Origin: Ruminococcus flavefaciens
GTDB taxonomy: Bacteria > Bacillota > Clostridia > Oscillospirales > Ruminococcaceae
Length of the DNA stretch: 20,506 bases
Direction of reading: 5' to 3'
Assembly: GCA_902792495.1 (NCBI GenBank)
Contig: CADBAC010000001.1
Location: 1 to 20,506, forward strand
This document shows, piece by piece, positions 1-6,404 of the stretch; position 1 is the first letter of the stretch, and each line of letters opens with the position of its first letter. A model generated the notes under the pieces. The model saw only the letters and a list, made by a program, of their open reading frames with translations. It ran no database searches and was not told the DNA's origin. The translations under genes were made by a program, and so were the position numbers.

Positions 1-1020
1 ATCAGGACAGCGCGCTGAACGTAAACGATCCGGTCGTGATCAAACAGGTCTGTTCCTATGATGACCGGTCGTTCTATTATGTGGAATCGGATCATTGTCC
101 CGGCTGGGTCGATGCGCAGTCGGTTGCGGTTTGCGCCGGCCGCGGAGAGTGGCTCGACGCGTGGAAAACAAGCGCGGACAGCCAAGACATTCTGGTCGTG
201 ACGCAGAACCGGATCGTGACCGAGCCGTCCATCTTCGTGCCGGAGACGGCCGACGTGAAATTGACGATCGGTACGACGCTCAAACTCGTGCCGGAGGATA
301 AGATCCCCGAAAAACTCGGCGAACGGTATGCGTGGAACAATTATGTGGTGTATCTGCCCACGCGCGACGCGGACGGCGGCTATGTGCGCAGGGAAGCGCT
401 GATCTCGCAGCACTATTCGGTCAGCATCGGCTTTTTGCCCATGACACAGGCGAATATCCTGCGCACGGCGTTCACGTGCCTCGGCGACCGCTACGGCTGG
501 GGCGGGATGCTCGACGCGATGGACTGCTCGATGTTCACGCGCAATGTGTACCGCTGCTTCGGACTGCAAATGCCGCGCAACACGACGTGGCAGCAGCTCG
601 TCCCGAATACGAAGATCAACCTGTCCGGCATGACGGACGCGCAGAAACTGGCACTGCTGCAAAACACGCCTGCCGGCGCTCTGCTTTACTTCCCCGGCCA
701 CACGATGATCTACACGGGCTTCGACGCGGACACGGGGTATGTCGTCAGCGCGCTCGGTTCCGCGTCGGACAGCACGGGCGAGCTGAACGTCCGGAGCATT
801 TATTCCGTGGCGCTCAATCCGCTGAGCGTCCGCCGGCGCAGCGGCAACACATGGCTGACCGATCTGACCGCGATCGTGATTCCCGCCAATTATGCGCAGA
901 AGAAATACGATCCTTCGATCTCGCCGGATGACGTCTGCGCGCTTTGCGGCAAGGTGCATACCGGCGCATGGGGCAGGGTCGTACAGGCGATCCACAAGGT
1001 TGTCTGCTTCATCCTGCGTC
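1..1020 (+). CDS. SH3 / NlpC-P60 (C40) cell-wall peptidase, 5'-truncated, end obscured
   Basis: The gene is already open at base 3, so its start lies outside the window. The GTG at 36 is internal. The N-terminal part reads like a bacterial SH3-type wall-binding domain (motifs VIKQVCSYDD and CPGWVDAQSV). The NlpC/P60 catalytic region lies at about 440-860, with the Cys in DAMDCSMF at 525-527 and the His in PGHTMIYTG at 699-701. This family cleaves peptidoglycan stem peptides outside the cell. A CxxCGKVHTG tail (Cys codons at 936 and 945) followed by a hydrophobic-basic stretch resembles the C-terminal tail common on Clostridia surface proteins, so the true protein probably ends near 1020-1035. 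The frame stays open to 1382, but that part is antisense to a comEA-like gene and is not real protein. The base composition is much richer in G+C than the rest of the window. Function is fairly sure; the 3' end is not. Confidence 0.75.
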
Positions 1021-1050
1021 TGTTCTTCATCAGGCGCACTTTCGCTGACG
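985..1050. other. Compositional and gene-structure breakpoint
   Basis: Left of this interval the DNA is GC-rich with GC-ending codons (cgc, gcg, ctg, gac). Right of it the DNA has the mixed composition of the rest of the window. A plus-strand NlpC/P60 gene and a minus-strand comEA-like gene meet here tail to tail, and neither shows a stop codon. The plus and minus frames use the same codon boundaries, so both stay open through the join. The exact joining base cannot be fixed, because the acidic ComEA tail and the hydrophobic NlpC tail are reverse complements of each other and both read plausibly from about 985 to 1035. A chimeric assembly or amplification join is the simplest explanation; a real rearrangement is the alternative. 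Confidence 0.6.
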
Positions 1051-1544
1051 GCAACTTCCTCGTCATAGACTGGATCGTTCACGTAGATGAACTCCCTGAT
1101 ACCTGTAAATTTGCTTTCACCTATGCCGCTGACGTTCATCAGCTCCTCGATGTTTCTGAATCCGCCAATAGACGAGCGGTACGATACGATTTCCTCAGCC
1201 AGCTTTTCGCCTATTCCGGGCAGAAGCGCAAGCTGTTCTGCGCTTGCTTCATTCAGCTCGAACCACAGCACAATGGGTTCGGTGGGTTCCGTTTCCTCAC
1301 GCACAGTCGTGACCTTCGCTGTCGTCGTTTTAGCCGCCTTTGTGGTGGTTGTTTTCACTTTAGTTGTCTTTACAGCGGTTGACGACACAAGCGGCGATGA
1401 AACGGAAGTAGTGGCAACGGTAAACACTACTCTGCCGTTATCGGCTTCCTTATGGCGTTCAGCAGGCGAAAGCATAGCATAGACCGTACCCACAACAAGA
1501 ACAGCCGCCGCATAAGCCGCATAAAGTTTAGTCTTTTTTGTCAT
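990..1544 (-). CDS. ComEA-like helix-hairpin-helix DNA-binding protein, 3' end lost at the breakpoint
   Basis: Read on the minus strand from the ATG at 1544, the protein begins MTKKTKLYAAYAAAVLVVG, a short basic start and one membrane segment or uncleaved signal. A long Thr/Lys/Val-rich linker follows (roughly residues 55-80). A paired helix-hairpin-helix domain comes next, with the hairpins LPGIGEKLAEEIV and VSGIGESKFTGI at about 1115-1265. This is the DNA-binding domain of ComEA, the membrane-anchored receptor for transforming DNA. The SLBB domain often found before it is replaced by the linker. An acidic tail runs into the breakpoint and the frame stays open to base 1, which is not natural. 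A weak ribosome site (GGCGGTG) precedes the ATG. Whether it serves competence here is inference, since no comEC or comEB is visible. Confidence 0.75.
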
Positions 1545-1591
1545 GCTATCACCGCCCGAAAATGAATTACAGAACAACAACTCTTTCCACA

Positions 1592-1620
1592 ATTATACAA
1601 CAAAATCCGACAAATATCAA
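1592..1620 (-). promoter_or_regulatory. Sigma-A type promoter for the comEA-like gene
   Basis: On the minus strand TTGATA (1615-1620) is followed by 17 bases and TATAAT (1592-1597). The start codon is at 1544, giving a leader of about 40 bases. It lies back to back with the promoter of the M42 gene. Confidence 0.7.
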
Positions 1621-1678
1621 TCGTTTGCGACAAAAACACAGTGTATCCGCTATTTCGCCCTGATATTGCTGAAAGGTA

Positions 1679-1707
1679 TTGTAATTATGTCCGAAATCTG
1701 GTATAAT
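1679..1707 (+). promoter_or_regulatory. Extended -10 promoter for the M42/GNAT/PLP-enzyme group
   Basis: TTGTAA (1679-1684), a 17-base spacer, and TATAAT (1702-1707) preceded by TGG, which makes an extended -10. The first gene starts at 1747 with AGAAAGGA just upstream. Confidence 0.7.
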
Positions 1708-1746
1708 TGATTTGATTAGGCATTTTTCAGACAGAAAGGAAGATAA

Positions 1747-2778
1747 ATGATGGAACTTAAAGATACTATTGTTTCACTGTCGCAGGCATACGGCGCATCG
1801 GGAAATGAGTCCCCTGCCGCTGAGTTTGCACTCTTAATGCTCAGGGCATACTGCCCCGATGCTGAAATAATCGGCGGAAACGTTATCGGCACATTCGGCA
1901 AAAAGGACGAAAGCCTCCCTGCACTGGTGCTGGACGCTCATATAGATCAGGTGGGATTCGTGGTCACATACATTACAGACGAAGGCTTTATTAAAATAGG
2001 AAGCATCGGTGGGATCGACCGCAGACTTCTCCCTGCACAGCCTGTTATCGTTCACGGAAAGCGTGATATAAAGGGCGTGATATGCTCTGTTCCTCCGCAC
2101 CTCACAGGCGGCTCTGGAAGCGTCCTCTCTTTCGATGATGCGGCTATTGATACGGGAATGACAAAGGCTGAACTTGAGGAGATAGTTTCCCTCGGCGACA
2201 GCATCACCTTTGATGTGAAATGCCGTGACCTGCTGGGCACACGCATGACAGGCGGCGCTCTTGATGACAGGTGCGGTGTTGCGTCTATCCTCTATGCGCT
2301 GGAACTTCTCAAAGGCAAAGAGCTTGCATATAATGTCACTGTTGTTTTCTCCGTTCAGGAGGAAGTGGGCGAACGTGGCGCTAAGACAGGCGCATTCAAC
2401 ACTGCTCCCGATGTGGCACTTGCCGTTGATGTAAGCTTTGCCTACGCAAACGGCGAGGACGAGGAAAAGTGCGGCTATCTGGGAAAAGGCCCGATGATAG
2501 GCATTTCTCCGTCGCTTTCCCGTGAGATATCCGACAGGCTCATCGAGGTGTCGAAGAAGAACGATATCCCCTATCAGATAGAAGTCATGAGCGGTATGAC
2601 CTCCACCAATGCGGATCAGTATTCCGTCAGCCGTGGCGGTGCAAAGACCTGTACAGTGTCCATTCCGCTGAGAAATATGCACACCCCCGTTGAGGTCATC
2701 GACGTTAAGGATGTTGAACTGACAGCGAAACTGCTTGCCGCTTTTATCAGCAAACAGAGCGCAGAAAGCAGAAAGTAG
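1747..2778 (+). CDS. M42 family metallo-aminopeptidase (glutamyl aminopeptidase / YsdC-like)
   Basis: 343 residues, the normal length for M42 peptidases. These are cytosolic zinc or cobalt aminopeptidases that build large tetrahedral assemblies and trim peptides from the N-terminus. The two-metal set is visible: His65 and Asp67 in DAHIDQVG, Asp173/174 in GALDDRCG, the Glu205-Glu206 pair (general base and ligand) in VQEEVG, Asp228 in AVDVSF, and His312 in RNMHTPVE. The first motif has Ile and Gln where the neighbouring copy has the usual HMDEVG, which is unlikely to abolish metal binding. Tandem ATG codons at 1747 and 1750 follow AGAAAGGA, and either could be the start; spacing slightly favours 1750. 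It is the first gene after a good promoter. Some members of this family were once called endoglucanase M, and nothing here supports a cellulase role. Confidence 0.9.
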   Translation: MMELKDTIVSLSQAYGASGNESPAAEFALLMLRAYCPDAEIIGGNVIGTFGKKDESLPALVLDAHIDQVGFVVTYITDEGFIKIGSIGGIDRRLLPAQPVIVHGKRDIKGVICSVPPHLTGGSGSVLSFDDAAIDTGMTKAELEEIVSLGDSITFDVKCRDLLGTRMTGGALDDRCGVASILYALELLKGKELAYNVTVVFSVQEEVGERGAKTGAFNTAPDVALAVDVSFAYANGEDEEKCGYLGKGPMIGISPSLSREISDRLIEVSKKNDIPYQIEVMSGMTSTNADQYSVSRGGAKTCTVSIPLRNMHTPVEVIDVKDVELTAKLLAAFISKQSAESRK

Positions 2779-2780
2779 TT

Positions 2781-2804
2781 TGTAGGGGCGGATATTATCC
2801 GCCC
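2781..2804 (+). repeat. TGTAGGG-headed palindromic repeat, copy 1
   Basis: TGTAG is followed by a perfect hairpin: GGGCGGAT (2786-2793), loop ATT, ATCCGCCC (2797-2804). It starts 3 bases after the M42 stop codon and belongs to the same family as the elements at 2835, 8552 and 8655. It has no T-tract, so it is a poor terminator by itself. Confidence 0.75.
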
Positions 2805-2834
2805 GTTGGTCACGAAAAATCAACATGAATCCAA

Positions 2835-2861
2835 TGTAGGGAACGCCGCCCTCGGCGTTCC
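2835..2861 (+). repeat. TGTAGGG-headed palindromic repeat, copy 2
   Basis: TGTAG is followed by a perfect 9-bp hairpin: GGAACGCCG (2840-2848), loop CCCT, CGGCGTTCC (2853-2861). The head matches copy 1 while the stem sequence is entirely different. The rest of the gap to the next gene at 2968 shows only a weak CATGTT/AACATG dyad. Confidence 0.75.
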
Positions 2862-2967
2862 ACCAGCGGAGTTGAATAAATGAGAATAGCAATAATAGCA
2901 ATAGCCATGTTCATGCTAACATGAATACGGATAATGGAAGATTATCTTAATAATGGAGGAAACCAAA

Positions 2968-4012
2968 ATGAAAGAACTGCTCCGTGAGCTTTGCCTTACA
3001 GACGGCATCTCAGGCGATGAATGCGCTGTAAGAGAGCTTATCATAGAGAAGATCAAGGGGCTGTGCGAATACAGCACCGACCCCCTCGGCAGTCTCATCT
3101 GCTTCAAAAAGGGAAAGTCTCATCTGCTTCAAAAAGGGAAAGAAAACTCCCGAAAAGAAACTTATGATATGCGCCCACATGGACGAAGTGGGCTTCATGG
3201 TCACCTACATCCGCCCCGACGGTACTCTCAGCTTTGACACCGTAGGCGGAGTTGACCCTGCTGTTGTCATCGGCAGACAGGTGCGTGTGGGAAAAGACCG
3301 TATCAGCGGAGTTGTCGGCTCCACGGCTGTGCATAATCTCTCAAAGGAACAGCGTGAGAAAGCCCCGACTATCGGCAGTCTCTACATAGACATCGGCGCT
3401 GAGGACAAAGCCGACGCTGAAAAGCACGTTTCCCTCGGCGACTGCGTTTACTTCGATTCCGAGTTCGTGGACTTAGGCGAAAGACGCATAAAGGCAAAGG
3501 CTATCGATGACCGTGCAGGCTGTGCCATGATGATAGAAATGATGCATGAGGAGCTTGAATATGACACTTACTTCGTGTTCAACGTTCAGGAGGAAATAGG
3601 TCTGCGTGGCTCGACTGCTTCAGCATTTGCCGTTGCTCCCAATTTCGCCATCGTCCTTGAATCCACAACTGCCGCAGATATCGACGGTGCATCGGGCGCA
3701 AAGCGTGTCTGCGAAGCGGGAAAAGGCCCTGTTGTTTCTTTCATGGACAGAAGCACCATGTACGACAAGGAGCTTTACCGCCTTGCTTTCGATATCGCAA
3801 AGGAACTTGATATCCCCTGCCAGACCAAGACCATGGTCGCAGGCGGCAACGATGCGGGCGCTATACACAAGAGCGGCAAGGGAGTGCGTACTATCGCCGT
3901 TTCCCTGCCTTGCAGATATCTCCACTCTCCCTCATCGGTGATTGAATTTGCCGACATGGAGAACTCATACAAACTGGTAAAAGAACTTTCAAAGAGGATA
4001 GCTGAATTATGA
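2968..4012 (+). pseudogene. Second M42 aminopeptidase, frameshifted by a 25-bp tandem duplication
   Basis: The ATG at 2968 follows GGAGGA with 7 bases between. The first frame gives MKELLRELCLTDGISGDE and continues to about 3117. It then leaves the family frame and stops at 3237 after 89 codons. The rest of the protein (from MICAHMDEVGFMVTY) is in the +1-shifted frame and runs to the stop at 4010-4012. Removing one copy of the 25-bp repeat at 3091-3142 restores a single frame of about 339 residues reading FKKGKKTPEKKLMICAHMDE across the join, exactly as expected for M42. All metal-site motifs survive: HMDEVG, IDDRAG, VQEEIG, VLESTT and CRYLHSPS. As it stands no full-length enzyme can be made. 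A restart at 3164 would lack the first 60 or so residues. It may be a recent mutation, a slippage-prone on/off switch, or an assembly error. It overlaps the GNAT gene by ATGA. Confidence 0.85.
3091..3142 (+). repeat. 25-bp perfect tandem duplication
   Basis: The unit starting TCTCATCTGCTTC occupies 3093-3117 and again 3118-3142. With two shared flanking bases (AG) the periodicity covers 3091-3142. Since 25 is not a multiple of 3, it breaks the M42 frame. Each copy ends in AAAAAGGGAAAG. Confidence 0.95.
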
Positions 4013-4812
4013 TAAAGATAATCGAACACGAGCACGAACTTGACCGTGACCTGCTCAACAAGACCCTGTCGGGCAAGAAGATGCTTTCATACATGAGAGC
4101 ATACGGCCCAAACTATGAATTCTGCCGCTTCTACAAGCTGACAGACGAAAACGGCGTGGGCTTCATGTTCATCATCAACTCAACGCTGATAATCTGCACT
4201 GACGGAATGCTCCAGCCCAGCGAGGAGATAGACCTTTTCGTCAGCATGAATCTCCCCTTCCGTATCGAAGGCGACAGACACATCATCGACGGCATAAAGC
4301 TTGATGACCACTACCAGAAGCTGAACCGCACTATCTTTGAGCTCATCCCCGATGATTCGCCTCTTGAAGCCATCGAGGAGCACGTTGACTTCAACCCCAA
4401 GCTTACCGACGTATACCAGATACTCAGCGAGGGATTCCCGAATATAGCGGATTTCTCACTGTGGTACACTGATACATCTCACCGCACCCGTCACGGCATA
4501 AGCAGAGTTTTCACCTATCGTGGCTCGACAACAGCTTCTGCGGTATTCGACATCGGCAGCACAGTCCTCATCGGTCAGGTAGCAACAACAGTGGCCGCCC
4601 GTGGCAGAGGCTATGCAAGGGAATTTCTCAAATGGCTGGCTAAATTCTTCAACGGACTCGGAAAGAGAGCCTATCTGCTGGCGCTTGATGTACGTGTCAG
4701 CTTCTATCAGGAGATAGGCTTCAAGATAGTCGGCCGTGAGGTAGTCCTTGAGCGTATCGACATCGAAAAGGACAGCCTCAGCAAGGGCAAGCTTGCCGAG
4801 GAAAAGCAATGA
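4009..4812 (+). CDS. GNAT family N-acetyltransferase with an extra N-terminal domain
   Basis: 267 residues. The C-terminal half carries the GNAT acetyl-CoA fold: motif A reads GQVATTVAARGRGYAREF with the pyrophosphate-binding RGRGYA at residues 198-203. A strand-helix unit (AYLLALDVRVSFYQEIGFKIVGRE) ends in the typical YxxxGF. The first 140 or so residues form a second region with no motif I recognise, which may be a degenerate GNAT half or a substrate domain. The substrate cannot be named. The ATG overlaps the stop of the broken M42 gene (ATGA), so translation is probably coupled to the 3' part of that gene, and the M42 frameshift could therefore lower its expression. The next gene starts 33 bases on with its own AAAGGA site. 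Confidence 0.8.
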   Translation: MIKIIEHEHELDRDLLNKTLSGKKMLSYMRAYGPNYEFCRFYKLTDENGVGFMFIINSTLIICTDGMLQPSEEIDLFVSMNLPFRIEGDRHIIDGIKLDDHYQKLNRTIFELIPDDSPLEAIEEHVDFNPKLTDVYQILSEGFPNIADFSLWYTDTSHRTRHGISRVFTYRGSTTASAVFDIGSTVLIGQVATTVAARGRGYAREFLKWLAKFFNGLGKRAYLLALDVRVSFYQEIGFKIVGREVVLERIDIEKDSLSKGKLAEEKQ

Positions 4813-4845
4813 TCGCAGAGAACGGCAAAACAGAAAGGAATAAAT

Positions 4846-6126
4846 ATGAACAGCAGAATAAATGAACTTTACGGCTTCGATCCGAAGCTTACAGAAATGG
4901 CTGAAAAGGCTGAAAAAGCCTGCATGGATGCCTTCAGACGCACCGAGGAAACTGCCGAATACAACGGCGCAAAGGTTCTCAAAGCCTTTGCCGACAACAA
5001 GGTAAGCGAGCCATGCTTCTACGGCTCAACAGGCTACGGCTACGGCGACGTAGGCAGAGAGGTCATCGACAAGGTATTCGCTCAGGCTCTCGGTACTGAG
5101 GACGCTCTGGTGCGTTTCAATTTCGTATCAGGCACTCACGCTCTCTCCGTTGCGCTTTTCGGTGTACTCCGCACAGGCGACAAAATGGTTTCCATCACAG
5201 GCAAGCCATACGATACACTTGAAGAAGTCATCGGTCTCAGCGGCACGAAGGGTAACGGCTCGCTTATGGATTACGGCGTTGAGTACGGTCAGGTGGACCT
5301 TAACTCCGACGGCACTCCCAAGCTTGACGAGATAACCGAAGCTGTAAAGGGTGCAAAGATAGCTTACATCCAGCGCTCCCGTGGTTACTCTCTCCGTGGG
5401 GCATTTACTGTAAAAGATATCGAGGATATGATTAAAGCCGCTAAAAAAGGGAATCCTGACATTATAATCATGGTGGATAACTGCTACGGCGAATTCATCG
5501 AGGACCGTGAACCTTCAGCTGTAGGCGCTGACGTTATCATCGGCTCCCTCATCAAGAATGCAGGCGGCGGAATCGCACGTACAGGCGGATATATCGCAGG
5601 AAGAGCCGACCTTGTAGAGCTTTGCTCATACCGTCTTACCTGCGTGGGAATGGGCAAGGAAGTAGGCTGTACACTCGGCATGAACCGTGAAATGCTGCTG
5701 GGACTTTTCTTCGCTCCCGACGTTGTGGCAAATGCAGTGAAAACTTCTATTTTCGCAAGTGAGCTTTTCACTATGCTGGGATTTGAATGCTCTCCCCGCA
5801 AGGACGACTCCCGTGGAGACATCATAACTGCCGTAAAACTTGGCGACGAGGAACACCTCTGCGCTTTCTGCCGTGGTATACAGAAGGGCGCTCCCGTTGA
5901 TTCATTCGTAACTCCCGAGCCATGGGATATGCCCGGCTACTCCGATAAGGTCATCATGGCGGCAGGCGCATTCACAGGCGGCGCTTCCATCGAACTCTCC
6001 GCAGACGCTCCTCTCCGTGAGCCTTTTGCTGTATGGATGCAGGGCGGTATCACCTACACAAGCGGCAAATTAGGTGTGATGCTTGCCGCTCAGGAAATGA
6101 TAAACGAAGGCCTCATAAAGCTCTGA
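4846..6126 (+). CDS. PLP-dependent enzyme, aluminium-resistance / methionine gamma-lyase family (YnbB-like)
   Basis: 426 residues, full length for this fold-type I PLP family (Pfam Met_gamma_lyase, PF06838). Visible hallmarks are the STGYGYGDVGRE segment (61-72), VSGTHALSVALFG (94-106) in the cofactor phosphate region, Asp211 in IIMVDNCYGEF for the pyridine nitrogen, and the likely Schiff-base Lys237 in GSLIKNAGGG. Relatives are annotated as aluminium-resistance proteins or Cys/Met C-S lyases. The true substrate is not established, so a carbon-sulfur lyase role is inference. The start has AGAAAGGA 6-8 bases upstream. It is the last gene of the plus-strand group and is followed by a long inverted repeat. 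Confidence 0.88.
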   Translation: MNSRINELYGFDPKLTEMAEKAEKACMDAFRRTEETAEYNGAKVLKAFADNKVSEPCFYGSTGYGYGDVGREVIDKVFAQALGTEDALVRFNFVSGTHALSVALFGVLRTGDKMVSITGKPYDTLEEVIGLSGTKGNGSLMDYGVEYGQVDLNSDGTPKLDEITEAVKGAKIAYIQRSRGYSLRGAFTVKDIEDMIKAAKKGNPDIIIMVDNCYGEFIEDREPSAVGADVIIGSLIKNAGGGIARTGGYIAGRADLVELCSYRLTCVGMGKEVGCTLGMNREMLLGLFFAPDVVANAVKTSIFASELFTMLGFECSPRKDDSRGDIITAVKLGDEEHLCAFCRGIQKGAPVDSFVTPEPWDMPGYSDKVIMAAGAFTGGASIELSADAPLREPFAVWMQGGITYTSGKLGVMLAAQEMINEGLIKL

Positions 6127-6130
6127 ACTT

Positions 6131-6255
6131 ATTGAATTGAGAATTTAAAATTGAGAATGGAGAATTGCGGTGTCACTTCGTGACGGATCAAAATAAGTGA
6201 GCGAAGCGAACACATTCATTCTCCATTCTCCATTCTCAATTCTCAATTCTCAAAA
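6131..6255. repeat. Long imperfect inverted repeat built of GAGAATT / GAGAATGG units
   Basis: The left arm (about 6134-6166) and right arm (about 6216-6253) are reverse complements over roughly 29 bases with about two mismatches. Each is built from repeated GAGAATT and GAGAATGG units. Between them sit a small hairpin (GTCAC TTC GTGAC at 6172-6184) and the tract GTGAGCGAAGCGAA. The layout, with terminal inverted repeats, about 125 bases and no gene, fits a miniature intergenic element. It could also act as a transcription barrier after the PLP-enzyme gene. The rest of the gap to 6313 is AT-rich with nothing else seen. Confidence 0.7.
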
Positions 6256-6312
6256 AATGGTTACAAAAAGAATACAATTTTCGCTGAATATGTAATATCG
6301 CAACTTTTACAG

Positions 6313-6341
6313 TTGACATTTGACTAAATTGCTGATAAAAT
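6313..6341 (+). promoter_or_regulatory. Promoter for the pseudokinase gene
   Basis: A consensus TTGACA (6313-6318), a 17-base spacer, and TAAAAT (6336-6341). The leader is about 58 bases and ends in AAGGAGG (6391-6397). Confidence 0.8.
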
Positions 6342-6404
6342 AAATATGATGGCTTATTATGGAATATATATGAGCCTATAATTCTGACTAAAGGAGGAGC
6401 TGCT

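Noticed and set aside
36..1382. One continuous 448-residue plus-strand protein
   Set aside because: Only the part up to about 1020-1035 has NlpC/P60 character. The rest is the exact antisense of a comEA-like gene, and the GTG at 36 is inside a gene that begins before the window.
1834..2901. Long minus-strand frame opposite the first M42 gene
   Set aside because: It is antisense to a gene with complete M42 metal motifs, and its translation matches nothing recognisable.
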